Assembly (NCBI GenBank): GCA_951394045.1
Contig: OX596001.1
Span: 1,054,001-1,118,000 of the forward strand
Direction of reading: 5' to 3'
Source of the DNA: Nitzschia sp. DOCU1
Taxonomy: Eukaryota > Bacillariophyta > Bacillariophyceae > Bacillariales > Bacillariaceae
DNA length: 64,000 bases
The position numbers and the translations under genes were made by a program. Under the pieces are notes generated by a model. The model did no database searches. It was not told where the DNA came from and worked only from the letters and a program-made list of their open reading frames with translations. Every line of letters starts with the position of its first letter. The stretch's first letter is position 1. Shown here in pieces: positions 10,954-21,141 of this stretch.

Positions 10954-11184
10954 TGTTGAACGCGATAATCCATTCGGATCAGTCCCACTCGGATCAGTCC
11001 AGTCCATGCGACCGACCTACCGTTGCTCCCTCTCGCCCAATCAGATCGAAGCAGGAACAAAGCTGCTTCTCTTCGGCATTGGTTGAACAACCGTCTCGTC
11101 CAAAAAGTAATTCAATAAAGTAGTCATTCTTTTTGTCTGTGGATTGTTGCATTGCACCTCCGGAGATACGAAGGGATCACAACA
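10954..11184 (+). repeat. Right LTR of element 1
   Basis: 231 bp and identical to the left LTR as far as I can read. It is preceded by a polypurine tract and followed by GAATT. Its last bases supply the final codons and stop of the minus-strand gene at 11177-12571. Confidence 0.95.
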
Positions 11185-12571
11185 GAATTTCGGTTTCCTT
11201 TTGTGAGATGGGTTGGTGCTGGGTAGAGTCCGAGTCCGACCGGCGAAGACGCCACCACAACACACCACCAATAAGTCCAATACTAATGACAATCGGAGGC
11301 ATGGCAATCCTTCGCCTTGTAGTAGTAGTCGTGTCGATTGAGGGTATATAGTCGTACTTGCGAGGCGACGCGGTTTCTTCATCTGGCACAAAGGGATAAT
11401 CTTGCTGGTCCCATCCCGTTTCCTCGTCTAGCAACTTCACAAGTACTTGTTGTTGATCATCGTTGGAGCCCACCACTAGAATTTGGGGTGTATTTCGTCG
11501 AGAGTGGTGGACTGTCAAGTCCACCAATCGGGATGCCGCTGGAAACGACACGTTCCAAAACAAGTCTCCTTCAAAAGGAACCGCATCCAAACTTGACACC
11601 GCCGTAACATTGTCACTACCTCTGCCGCCCACAAACAAATACGAGTCCATCAGGCATATCTCGATGCTGTTGTAGTTGGGTATCGTTGTTTCCCACAATA
11701 CCTCAAGGCGCGGCCACAATTGAATCTTGGCGATATGACCCATCATCACCGTGCCGCCGTTCATGATTTGATTGCCCACTACAAATACCACGTTGGAATT
11801 CTCGTTAGCGGCTTGGCAACTGCCCATGGAATTAGCACCGCTAGCATATAGAGGTTGAATCATTGCAGTCTGCTTTCCTGTCTGCATATCCACTTGCACT
11901 GCAATAGTTGTCCACGGGGAGCTAGCCGTAGCCGCAGCAGTATTTGCAATCAATGTCACTGTACCGTTCCGGCCGGAAAGCACCAGTCCTGCTATGGTTT
12001 GAAAAGGATAGTCCAATAACACCCGATGCTCCCACTCCAATTGAAACGTGTCGTAGCCCGAGCTGCGACGAGCAAAGCAATGAAAGTACACTGTTCTTGT
12101 CCTAAAGACCGACGCCACCACTATCTGACCCGTGAATGAGTCCACGACCATTTGAACGGGACGGATATCCAAACGGGGCAGCCTGGTAAGACTATTTCCG
12201 AATTGGAAGGCTCCGCGGGGGTTGCCGTTTTCTCTCCACAGTCCCAGGTACACAAAATCGTCGCCCATGGTAGCCACGTCCGACCGAACTACGCAGCCTT
12301 GCTGACCGTTCGGGGCGGGCTCATGAGGGTCCTCAATTTCCACTAGCGAGTCCGAGTTCAATAGAATCTTCCAACATTCGGGCAAGGCATCATCATTGTA
12401 GTCCAAACTAAGACCGACAATTGCTAGTCGCTGGGATTTGTCCAGTCCCGCAGACGCAAGAACCACGATGCCTTGTGTAGAATTCCACGAAGGACGAGGA
12501 AACGACGCATTGACTATATTATTCGGGAATAACATCCACAAGAATACTGAGAACCACCAGAGAACGGCCAT
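11177..12571 (-). CDS. Type I membrane protein, beta-propeller-like ectodomain
   Basis: A 464-residue protein with a cleavable-looking signal peptide (about 1-22, W-W-F-S-V-F-L-W then N-A-S). The ectodomain is rich in beta-strands with repeated V-V-G/V-A-S blocks, suggestive of a propeller. One membrane helix at about 421-440 is followed by a short basic tail. The exact family is not recognised. Element 1 inserted in the last codons: the final Leu-Leu-stop is read from the right LTR. The pre-insertion frame would have run about ten codons further, using the sequence just left of the left LTR (stop at about 5546-5548). The change is confined to the cytoplasmic tail, so the protein is probably still made. 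A relic of the same 3' end lies at 5393-5520. Confidence 0.65.
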   Translation of the reverse strand: MAVLWWFSVFLWMLFPNNIVNASFPRPSWNSTQGIVVLASAGLDKSQRLAIVGLSLDYNDDALPECWKILLNSDSLVEIEDPHEPAPNGQQGCVVRSDVATMGDDFVYLGLWRENGNPRGAFQFGNSLTRLPRLDIRPVQMVVDSFTGQIVVASVFRTRTVYFHCFARRSSGYDTFQLEWEHRVLLDYPFQTIAGLVLSGRNGTVTLIANTAAATASSPWTTIAVQVDMQTGKQTAMIQPLYASGANSMGSCQAANENSNVVFVVGNQIMNGGTVMMGHIAKIQLWPRLEVLWETTIPNYNSIEICLMDSYLFVGGRGSDNVTAVSSLDAVPFEGDLFWNVSFPAASRLVDLTVHHSRRNTPQILVVGSNDDQQQVLVKLLDEETGWDQQDYPFVPDEETASPRKYDYIPSIDTTTTTRRRIAMPPIVISIGLIGGVLWWRLRRSDSDSTQHQPISQKETEILL

Positions 12572-13166
12572 GATAGAGTATGAGTGCGGGCCGGAGGTCT
12601 ACAGCACCGTATGGTTTGAAGCAAATCGAAATCTGCATAGCATCATCGTTGATGAAGATGTGTTGATGTGGCGAATGGCAAAGATCATCCACGAATGTAG
12701 GTATCATATCTGCATACAGTAGGGATTAAGGCCAAATACGGAGAAATCGACTTATTCGACTGTTTTTACTTGCAAAGTACGTTAGAGTGCATTGACTCAC
12801 AAATGATGAGGGGGAAAAGAGATAAAAGGTTTCCATCGTGCTAAGCATGGGACTGCATCCAGCTTGTAGGCTTCCAAGAAGAGTAGGCGAAATCGGACTA
12901 GTGGCGGCGAGAAATGCCAAGATGCCGATGGAACCATTTGTTGGTTCCGCCAAAATAGTCGTCATGATACGTCAATGGAAGCCAACTGTCGCCTTTTTGA
13001 AGTCTACGAAGCTAGCAGCTCATACCATAACAACACAAAGTTCAAAGACTAGTAGTGTTCGTGGTATTATGATTTTGATCCGGCCAAAACTCTACCCAGG
13101 CTACTAGCTAGTACTCCAAAGTACGTTGGATACTCCCAGCTAGCTAGCGACCTATTAGCTTTATAG
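12572..13166. other. Intergenic, no gene seen
   Basis: 595 bp between two minus-strand genes. No recognisable coding pattern, tRNA or repeat, apart from clustered CTAGCTAG-type palindromes near 13100-13150. Confidence 0.4.
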
Positions 13167-14129
13167 CTAACATAGTTGAATGCCATATTCCACTTCAGCT
13201 TGTTCCAATTGTTGTTGAAAGACTTGCTGTGTGGCTTGATACAAGAGTTCATCCTGGCTGGTCAATTGTTCCAACAATTGATCTTGGTGGGGTGTCGTTG
13301 GAAAAGAACTTCCATGATGTCGGACACCATGACCATAAAAATGAATCTTTAATCTGCGTTGTTGACAAGTACATTCGGATGGAATCCATCCATTGGTGTA
13401 TCGAATCATGGTCAAACAAATGGTTTCATGCATGCGTGCATTGTCGCCCACCACGACAAACTTTTCCGACAATTGCGTTTGCAAATCTTGCAAAGATGGC
13501 AAATCATTTCCATGTGCTACTGCCGTAGTAGCAAAGTAACTTTGTAAGTTGCGCGGATCAAAGCAATGAAATTTAGAATTGAGCTTGGCTTGGGTTTGAT
13601 TGCTAAGGGCGTCCACCCAGGCTTGCAACCATTCTTCGAGTGGGGGCATATACTTCCATCGATCGTAATGATTGATACTTTCCTTGCAATGAAAGTATTG
13701 ACTCAATACATGTTCTCGTGGAGATCGTACAATAATATAGTTCGCTTTTGCTAATGACGTGTAGGGTTGCTCGGCCATCCAGAAGTTGCAACGATACTTG
13801 GCCTTTTGGCCATAGTACGGATAGTATTTTTCGAATTGGCTAGTGCGCCGCATTCGGCCGTCACAAATCATGGGTCGCTCGCTCTGTGGCAAGGCCTTCC
13901 ACTGTGGTAGACTCTGAAGCATTTCGATCAATTTATCAAACGCGTACGAGCCACCGCTCTTGGAAATGTGCACCAAAAAATGATCAAACTCGGACAAGCG
14001 CGGGTGCATTTCGGGGTCTGCAGAAATCCATTCCCGCTCGCGCCAAACACTTTTACCGACCCAGAATAACGCCACCACCAACAAGACAGCCAGCTTTTGG
14101 ACAGTCGTATTGCTACAAGATAGTGTCAT
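13167..14129 (-). CDS. Carbohydrate sulfotransferase-like, type II membrane
   Basis: A 320-residue protein with an N-terminal membrane helix at about 13-28. The 5'-phosphosulfate loop reads H-I-S-K-S-G-G-S at 54-61, and the 3'-phosphate block is I-V-R-S-P-R-E-H-V-L-S-Q-Y at 133-145. These two PAPS-binding signatures define the membrane-bound sulfotransferase superfamily and are correctly spaced. The predicted role is transfer of sulfate from PAPS to a Golgi glycan. The acceptor is unknown. The size fits the family, and neighbouring glycosyltransferases support a role in sulfated polysaccharide. Confidence 0.75.
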   Translation of the reverse strand: MTLSCSNTTVQKLAVLLVVALFWVGKSVWREREWISADPEMHPRLSEFDHFLVHISKSGGSYAFDKLIEMLQSLPQWKALPQSERPMICDGRMRRTSQFEKYYPYYGQKAKYRCNFWMAEQPYTSLAKANYIIVRSPREHVLSQYFHCKESINHYDRWKYMPPLEEWLQAWVDALSNQTQAKLNSKFHCFDPRNLQSYFATTAVAHGNDLPSLQDLQTQLSEKFVVVGDNARMHETICLTMIRYTNGWIPSECTCQQRRLKIHFYGHGVRHHGSSFPTTPHQDQLLEQLTSQDELLYQATQQVFQQQLEQAEVEYGIQLC

Positions 14130-14972
14130 ACTTTTGCCGGCTGCTGCCGTTTACAACAGAGATAAGGGACATGAATCTTTGTGTGGTGCTCGTTTTGGCA
14201 CCAATGCTGCACTTAAAATTTTGGCGGCAATTGCCACATGCCGATCCATTCGACCTAAAAGTATGACTCATACAACACATTCGGGAATGAACACCGCTGA
14301 GTCCTATGTGTCGACGAAGAGACAGGTTTTTCCAAATTCGATGTACTATATTTTATTCTTGTGGGACTTCCTCTACTAGATCCTTTGAAAGATGATAGCT
14401 CAATCAATTGTGACGCTCGTCCTCGTTCACCGTGAGTGTATCTTGGATTTTCAAGGACGTGGTTGAAGGGTGAGGCAATGAATTAGAAAGTAGGTGCTTG
14501 GCCGCCTTGAAAGAAACAGTCGCCGAATGATCTTGGAAGTTCCAGCTATTGGCCGACTCAATGAAACATTGCAGCGTCCACAGCGATCCATTTGGGTCAT
14601 ACTAGCTAGCTATTGTGCACATTCAAAGATGGATTGCTGCAAACAAGGACGATTCGCTAGTCCTCGACGGGGCGTTGGTCGAAGCAGCAAAAAAATCATT
14701 GATACGCCGCCTCGACTCTTACTGTCGCTAGCTAGAGCTTGACTCTGTTCTGGTATCGGATGGAGAAAGAATTCAGCAGAGAAAGTCGTGGGTCTCGTCG
14801 AAGAGTGCATTTTCCCACCAAAGTTACGCTCTACTCGACTTACACCAGTTTCCTTTCCTCAGACGATCCATTTCTCCAGCAAACGAAGCAACATGGAGAA
14901 TTCATCAATTTTTTTACAAATTCATGCCCTGGTGAGACGACCATTGGAGGAAGGCGATCCTCCGTGAGGATT
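14130..14972. other. Intergenic, no gene seen
   Basis: 843 bp between two minus-strand genes. Short open frames on both strands show no family pattern. No RNA gene or repeat recognised. Confidence 0.4.
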
Positions 14973-16838
14973 TTAAAACGCATCAGGATCACTTTCCAGG
15001 GTCCAAAAGAGTCGCAACATGATATCACGCAACTCCACTTCCATGAATCGTGTCACGCAATCATTGATTCCATATCCCACCACAGCCTTTGATTTGTTGG
15101 TAGCATGTAGCGTCAGACCACTTGCAAAATGAATGCGGGGGCAGTCAAAGATTTTGGAATGTATCACCAATCGACTAAGATTGGCAGTCACATTATGATA
15201 GGGATCTTGTTGTTGTTCGTCCCCTCCTCCCGCAGATGCAAATCCAAAACAAAAAAGATTGCTTCGTACCAGTTCCGGGTAGGGCGGATAGGGCACAATG
15301 GCATACCAACGACTCAAATAGATATACCCAGCTCCGATTGTACCCGTCCATGCATTTTGTAATTGCAACTGTTCATATCCATCTGCTGACAGTCGTTGAT
15401 GGGATTTGGTATGACTTATACCGACCCACAAGTGCTGGGGCAAGTCTGTCAAGGAAAAATTGAAATCCTTGTGTATGTGCGGGTGTGCCTTCAAAAAATG
15501 TGGAATCAAGTCGTGCCAGAACTCGCCAGACACGGAGATGCAACAAGCCGTACCACGATCTCGTTTGATCAAGGAAACTAACAAACGATCTTCTGTCAAG
15601 GATCGAGGTCGAACCATGTGTACATGACGGTGTACATAATCTTGGACAGGTTTGATGGGTCGAGTAATCTTTGGGATGGGATCTGCTTCATCGATTCCCG
15701 TCGTTATGGTAGCGATGATAGATGTAATATCGTTCGCCTGGTCTGTCGTTGACGCAATCACGCCACGGGGCAAGGCATCTTGTAGTTTGAATTCCAGCAT
15801 GATATGCGGTCGACTTGGATAGACTTCCATCAAGATATTTGATGGACCGTCTTGTGCTTGAACATAATTAAAGTTTTTGCCTTCGACGAGGGTGTCAATT
15901 ACTTCGTTGCCCACCATGGAAATCGTCAAAGTATCTCCATATAAATTGGGAATGATTCGTGCATTTGGCAATGGCGTTTTCGAAAGGGAAACGTAAATGG
16001 GTATTAAATACTTTCCGGTTGACCAGATCAATTGTGGTTCATCCTCGGTACGATGGGAGAAGGCGAATTGGAAGAGTCGGGCATCTTGAAAGGCATCATA
16101 GAACTTCCAGTACGGCGTTACATCCACAATGACATCCAAAACTGGTTGTAAGTTTGCATTTAACAAGGCAAACCCAAACACGTTCCGATAGAGCGTTTGA
16201 AAGTTATACGTCTTGAAGCCACATCCATGGATGGAACTGAACCGAAAGGTTGCCAAATAGAGGGGAGGATGGTTTGAAAACAAGAGTGGATCATTCCTAA
16301 CCCCTAGCTTCCATTCTCGTTCCAAGCGTCGTTTGGTGGAGTCACTCAAAACGACGAGACTGGGATTGTACGTAAACAAGGCGTCTGGACCGGTCCATCC
16401 TTCAAAGTAACGAGAAATGTTGCCTCCTTGCAAGACGTGTGGTGGAATGCGATGCTTGTCGTCCAACGACGTCAAGTAGGGAACGCTACTCTTTATAGCC
16501 CGGGGGGCAAAATGATCAAAGCGGGTTTGCCAATGAATCGATTGTTTCAAATCAACAGGTGCCTCATCGGCATGAGCCTTCGTTTCTTGCCGACGAGACG
16601 GTTGCTGCTTGTTCAATCGAATAGTTGTGCTAGGAGCTTGTTTTTCGTCGCCTCGGGGTTGAGTATCGGTAGTGAGCAGCACGGATGTATGAACATGCCA
16701 GACACTTCCAAGAGAGAACAAGGCCAGTAAACAGCCGAGAATCCACGCCAGCAGGCAACGCCGTCGACAGGATCCAAAGAATGTCGTCGTCGTCGGCTGC
16801 TGTGCTTTTCTCTTTGATACTAGGAGTCGGCGTGCCAT
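14973..16838 (-). CDS. Type II membrane protein, probable beta-propeller glycan enzyme
   Basis: A 621-residue protein with a basic N-terminus and a membrane helix at about 28-48. The lumenal region has the spacing and blocks of five-bladed propellers that act on glycans: D-A-R-L-F near 255, E-G-K-N-F near 330, G-I-S-H-T-K near 490, and S-G-L ... V-G-Y-G-I-N-D-C near 590. These resemble GH130 mannoside phosphorylases and beta-mannosyltransferase (Bmt) families. The resemblance is by eye and distant, so the family should be taken as tentative. A structure prediction showing five four-stranded blades would settle the fold. The setting among Golgi transferases fits a glycan role. Confidence 0.5.
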   Translation of the reverse strand: MARRLLVSKRKAQQPTTTTFFGSCRRRCLLAWILGCLLALFSLGSVWHVHTSVLLTTDTQPRGDEKQAPSTTIRLNKQQPSRRQETKAHADEAPVDLKQSIHWQTRFDHFAPRAIKSSVPYLTSLDDKHRIPPHVLQGGNISRYFEGWTGPDALFTYNPSLVVLSDSTKRRLEREWKLGVRNDPLLFSNHPPLYLATFRFSSIHGCGFKTYNFQTLYRNVFGFALLNANLQPVLDVIVDVTPYWKFYDAFQDARLFQFAFSHRTEDEPQLIWSTGKYLIPIYVSLSKTPLPNARIIPNLYGDTLTISMVGNEVIDTLVEGKNFNYVQAQDGPSNILMEVYPSRPHIMLEFKLQDALPRGVIASTTDQANDITSIIATITTGIDEADPIPKITRPIKPVQDYVHRHVHMVRPRSLTEDRLLVSLIKRDRGTACCISVSGEFWHDLIPHFLKAHPHIHKDFNFSLTDLPQHLWVGISHTKSHQRLSADGYEQLQLQNAWTGTIGAGYIYLSRWYAIVPYPPYPELVRSNLFCFGFASAGGGDEQQQDPYHNVTANLSRLVIHSKIFDCPRIHFASGLTLHATNKSKAVVGYGINDCVTRFMEVELRDIMLRLFWTLESDPDAF

Positions 16839-17282
16839 TTTATGAAATCATGGTGTGCCTCAAGTACAGTAATAATGTCCGATTATCAGTGTTGCTGTTG
16901 CACAGGTGGAGAGAGAGGGTAATAAGGAGCAACTGAATGGATGATGTGTGGTCAAGACAGAAAAGAGACAAAATGAATGGAACGACGCGAAACGCGAAAT
17001 ACATCGACGGCCTTTTTTATCCGCAACTTTTCGGCAACCGTTCAAACAGCGAACCTTTTAACGATCCGGCGAGTCGATTGTGATGGATGTGCATGGTACG
17101 GTAGCTTTCAAAACCAAACCCGGCGAAATCCCATCTCGTTCTGCTGTTACTACTGCCGACGGTTTTAGTGAGGCTCCGAAGCAGTCATTAGACGAATGAT
17201 TCATCGGACACTGCTAAGGATGCAGTAGGCTTGCCTATTATTCGCTACTATTTGAAATACTGCTCTGCTGACTGCTACTCTA
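16839..17282. other. Intergenic, no gene seen
   Basis: 444 bp between the start of the 621-residue protein gene (minus) and the edge of the inverted duplication. No coding or RNA pattern recognised. Confidence 0.4.
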
Positions 17283-18735
17283 CTAGCGATATGTCACTAC
17301 TACGAGCCGTACACTTCTTCCATGCGTCACGTTGCGTGTTTGAGAAGCTCCTCTGTCGTATCAATCTTGTTGTTTCGTCCTGTTGTAATGTTTGGGTCAA
17401 ATAAGCGGTACTGGTGAGTGAATAGCATGATGAAGCAATCCAACTGCGACAAAGGTCCTACGACATACCTGCTACGTGTGCAATCAAATCTCCCTGATGA
17501 TAATATTCTTCATGCATATACCACACTTCTTGCTTGACTTTGTTAGGATCACGGTCATAGTCCTTTGCTTCAGACGGCAATACCCACTTGGTGACGGAAT
17601 TAAAGGAACATCGAGGCGGGACCACAATGTGTTTCGAAAAATCACTTTCCGATATTCGTTCGGTCAAATAGTGATACAAGGCATCATTGTCTCCCGACAC
17701 GGATAGTCCTTTGACTCGGACATATTCGTCCATATTCCACCAAGTGTCCAAAAAGGCTTTGGACCACTCGGAATTTCGAATGATCCAGGCACCCGCATTG
17801 TAGCTAGATATCTTTTGTTTGGTGACCACAAAATCGGCATTGGCGGGAAGTAGAGGCTCTAGCTTCTTGTCTGAGTTCATAATGACAGTATCCGCGTCCA
17901 ACCAGATGACCCAGTCGCATTGTTCCACTGTCAGCAATCGACGCGCCGCTACAATTTTGCTCCAACTGGGCGGCCGAGAATTGTCCAGGTAGGGAGACGA
18001 ATCGAATAAATGATAGCCGTGCTTTTCACAGTACGCCTGTTTGTTAGGCCACGTCATTTCTAGCAGATTATCGAATTGTCGCCATTTCAAAAGACGCTGC
18101 AGCCAGTCCGCCTGTTGTTGATCCGTCAGAGTCGTCATGCAGATTTTCTTTCCATCGGCATCCGCCACAGGAAAAGGAACCGCCGGGCATTCTCGGCTAA
18201 TAAAGTTAATGGGGGCGGGGGCCCAGGACTTTGTGGTCAGGGTCAGAGCCACTGTTCGATGCACGACAAAGACGCCGACGCCGATCACGGCAATCAGCGT
18301 GAAGACACAGCCGGCTTTGCAACGGCGCTGCTGTAAGAGGCAAACTCGAAGCGAGCTCCACAGAACCACCAGTGGCGTCGTCTTGCCGCCCTTGCTGCTA
18401 TAACTTCGCTTTGCAGAAGGCTTTGCAGAAGCGGCATCACGACTACTAGTAGCAGTGGGTAGTAATGAGGGGAAGGGGGGCATGATCTATGCTCTGTATG
18501 CACGAGGATCCGAGAGGAATGAGCGTTTGCGTCATTGTCGACGGGACCCAGAAAAGAGAAATGGGGAATGAATGAATTTGAAGGGGCGGGACTTCGTAGA
18601 TCAGTACCCAGAGTACCTATGTCAGGAGGTAGACTCAAAATCGATTTGTCCGACTGTTTTCGTTAGAAAAACCGCGAAAAGATGATGCAGCATAAAAGAT
18701 ATTTCGGATCGCTTCGAAATAAGCACAACCCCCCA
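17283..18735 (-). repeat. Inverted duplication 1, left arm
   Basis: About 1.45 kb that recurs in inverse orientation at about 22713-24131. The arm covers the GT34-like gene, its 3' flank and about 250 bp of its promoter. Similarity is near identity in the coding part and falls off in the flanks, where short indels appear. The boundaries are judged by eye. Confidence 0.85.
17327..18483 (-). CDS. GT34-like (GMA12/MNN10) glycosyltransferase, copy 1
   Basis: Membrane helix at about 57-75, then the GT34 fold. Blocks are W-P-N-K-Q-A-Y-C-E-K-H-G-Y near 145-157, W-S-K-I-V near 174, W-V-I-W-L-D-A-D-T near 191-199 with the DXD metal site, and N-A-G-A-W-I-I-R and S-G-D-N-D-A-L downstream. The family adds galactose, mannose or xylose in the Golgi. 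The uninterrupted frame ends at 17458 with A-G-M-S. I prefer an 89-nt intron (17380-17468, GTATGT...ACAG) that gives a longer tail, A-G-R-N-N-K-I-D..., ending at 17327. This intron and frame are preserved in copy 2. The gene is divergent from the FkbM gene at 18846. Confidence 0.8.
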
Positions 18736-18845
18736 TTTCCGCATATCGACAATCGATAGACCTCATTCGCACTTCTGACACAACAACAACACCTGGCACT
18801 TCCCACCTCCTCGTCTCCATATTACGGTTGCCCACGCGTATCGAA
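18484..18845. promoter_or_regulatory. Divergent promoter, GT34 copy 1 / FkbM 1
   Basis: 362 bp between two divergent starts. The left 250 bp is shared, inverted, with 22713-22939, the promoter of the second GT34/FkbM pair. Conserved blocks include CGACTGTTTTCGTT and TTTCGGATCGCTTCGAAATAA, so these are candidates for shared control elements. Confidence 0.5.
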
Positions 18846-20288
18846 ATGAGGCTCAAAAAACGTGACGGGGATGGTAAAATTGGGCCATCAGGGTCATTTA
18901 TCAAAATAGGCTTTGCCTTGCTCTGCTGTCTGGTCTGTGCAGTCAACGTCCAGCAATCCGGCCCCTTGACCGACTATGGCGTCTATGTTGCTACAAGTAT
19001 TAGTAGCGGCACATTCATGGAGCTGCAAGATGCACCGTCATTACACATTTCAAGGCAGCAGCAGCAGAGAAATGTAAAGTTTGATCACATCTTGCCCATT
19101 TTTCCCTCGGCGGTTCGAAACAAGACAAGTGCAACCCCTGAAGCTCGGGAAGCGGCACTGATCCGTTTCTTTGACAGCTTCCCAGATCCTGAGACTGGTT
19201 GGATTGATGTCAATGCCCTGCCCATGGGAGACGTGGCAATATTGAGAGATATAGCTATTCGAATCATGGGTCGTCCGACCGAGTGCTCTCATGCGAAAGT
19301 AACAACTTCTCTGGGAACCAAAATTCCACGGGAATCCGACTTGAACTATTGCATGTGGAAATCAGACGTTGTTTCAAAGTATGCCTTGGATAACTTTTCC
19401 TTTGAACAAGATCATTGGAAGTGGCTCGTGCGAACCTTTGAGCTGCTGCATGCCAAGTATCCGCAAACCGCTGCGAATTGTTTGGGATATCTGGACGTGG
19501 GAGTCAATGTCGGCGATGGCATATCACCCATTCGGCTTTTAGCTCCTCAGGTTCCTATTTATGGCATTGAAGGGTCTCCTACGACAGCGGCAATTGCTAT
19601 TGCCAATGTCCGAACATCGATTGAGCATTGGAAACGTCAAGAACAAACCAAAAATGTCTCAGTAGGTGACACTCTGATCCTACCGTTTTCCCTTACATCA
19701 TGGGCCAATGTCGACTTGCTGGAAACCTTGGGTGGTATGTGTTTTTCTCGACCCTTCGTCAATAAAGGAAACCGACAAACAAATATCGGAGGGCGACGAG
19801 CCCAATACAAGGAAATATGCCCAGTTGGTGATTCTGCGGGCGCCACAACATTGGAGCAGGCTCTACAAAGCCTTCAATCAAGACAGCAGCAAACAGTGCC
19901 TTGTCCGGAACAAACCCATTCATGGCCTTCCATCTATGTTGCCAAGGTTGATGTAGAAGGGCACGAATTCAAGGCTCTATCCACGGTTGTAGAATGGCTA
20001 GCAACACGCCCGCCCTGCTACATCATGACAGAATTCTGGAACCAACCCTCCTATGGGGCCATGGTGGAACTCTTGTTAGAAGTGGGTTATGATCAAATTT
20101 GGCCGGGCGGTGAATACCCAGGATCATCGCCACCGTGGTGGTCTCTACAGATGCATGGTCGCGATACACTGCAAATTCGATTGGACAAGTATGCAAAGTC
20201 CAAGGGACTTCGGTACACCGAATTGATTCTAGGACGGTCCGACCACGATGAATGTCTTCAACGATTGCTTGGAACTTTTCCCCTCTAG
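18846..20288 (+). CDS. FkbM-family methyltransferase 1
   Basis: 480 residues from the first ATG (an upstream in-frame TTG was not used). An N-terminal hydrophobic segment at about 19-33 suggests a type II membrane protein. The SAM-binding block is G-Y-L-D-V-G-V-N-V-G-D-G near 214-225, and the FkbM-type V-D-V-E-G-H-E block lies near 369, followed by the T-E-F-W strand. FkbM enzymes O-methylate sugars or macrolides, so here O-methylation of a secreted glycan is the natural guess. The gene is divergently paired with GT34 copy 1. Confidence 0.8.
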   Translation: MRLKKRDGDGKIGPSGSFIKIGFALLCCLVCAVNVQQSGPLTDYGVYVATSISSGTFMELQDAPSLHISRQQQQRNVKFDHILPIFPSAVRNKTSATPEAREAALIRFFDSFPDPETGWIDVNALPMGDVAILRDIAIRIMGRPTECSHAKVTTSLGTKIPRESDLNYCMWKSDVVSKYALDNFSFEQDHWKWLVRTFELLHAKYPQTAANCLGYLDVGVNVGDGISPIRLLAPQVPIYGIEGSPTTAAIAIANVRTSIEHWKRQEQTKNVSVGDTLILPFSLTSWANVDLLETLGGMCFSRPFVNKGNRQTNIGGRRAQYKEICPVGDSAGATTLEQALQSLQSRQQQTVPCPEQTHSWPSIYVAKVDVEGHEFKALSTVVEWLATRPPCYIMTEFWNQPSYGAMVELLLEVGYDQIWPGGEYPGSSPPWWSLQMHGRDTLQIRLDKYAKSKGLRYTELILGRSDHDECLQRLLGTFPL

Positions 20289-21141
20289 ACTATACTATGG
20301 TCTTGAATATTATCATTCATGTTCAATCTTCTTGAAAAAGTTAGAGACAAGAAGGAACCGGCCCTTACTTGGTTATGCATTTATGGTGAGTGAGGAGAGC
20401 CCAATCTATTGACTCTCACATTTTGTGACAATGGAGTTAAATAGCAGAAAAGTTGGCTCCTTGGCTTGCCAAGAGCGAGTGGGTTCAAACTCAAAGAACG
20501 AATATTAAGAGGGACGAATAGTCGATCAGTGCTTGTGGGGCGACAGCAAATGGAACGACTATCCTTCGTTCCATATTTTTGGACTCTATCCGCCATGGGC
20601 TTTTTCTTCAGGCTTTGTCTTGACCGATGCGCGTCTGAACAAGGTAAATTGTGCCTTAGAACATAAAAAATTCGTGAATAGAACCCGGACAACAGCTTAA
20701 TTTCCAAGTCAATTTCTCGGACGATAGCCTAGACAAACATCGAAGGGATCTTGCCGCACGTACCGACTGAATTTCGTTTCATCTCAACGTAGTTCCAACT
20801 AGCCGTAAGTCGCCTAAAAATGTGTGAATGAAACATCCAATGGTGAATGTAGTAAAAGTGATCATATGTGGATTGCATCCTTTTGTACTTCAAGCTTCGA
20901 TTCACACTACTATGTACCACAGCGTCTCCCTTCAGTCGATCGTTGATGATTCCAAATGCATGATTTATTCACCGTTGTTCCCCTGGAGGCACGGTTCGTA
21001 GGAGGGACTGGATTGAAAGGATAGTAGATATATTTGTGCAAAGTAGCTCACCGAATGACGACGAATTGAGTTTGAACGTCCACTGAATCCGTGTTATATT
21101 GAATTGAAACAAATAGCACAAATAGCACTTTGAGTGTATCT
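20289..21141. other. Intergenic, no gene seen
   Basis: 853 bp downstream of FkbM 1, before the glycosyltransferase relic. It contains scattered stop-rich frames only, and no repeat or RNA gene was recognised. Confidence 0.4.

Larger units (their letters stand above)
5572..11184 (+). mobile_element. Ty1/copia LTR retrotransposon, element 1
   Basis: A complete element of 5.6 kb with two 231-bp LTRs that read as identical, TG...CA termini (TGTTG/CAACA) and a GAATT target duplication. The order Gag, protease, integrase, reverse transcriptase, RNase H is that of Ty1/copia. A polypurine tract (AGGGGAGAG) lies at 10945-10953 just before the right LTR. The leader after the left LTR begins GGTTAT, like the internal tRNA primer site of Drosophila copia, but I cannot assign the tRNA. 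Identical LTRs imply a recent insertion, yet pol carries an in-frame stop and a frameshift, so this copy probably moved with proteins from another copy or was damaged very recently. Confidence 0.95.

Noticed and set aside
18076..18403. Overlapping plus-strand frames opposite GT34 copy 1, repeated opposite copy 2
   Set aside because: Shadows of a high-GC coding exon, duplicated with the inverted repeat.
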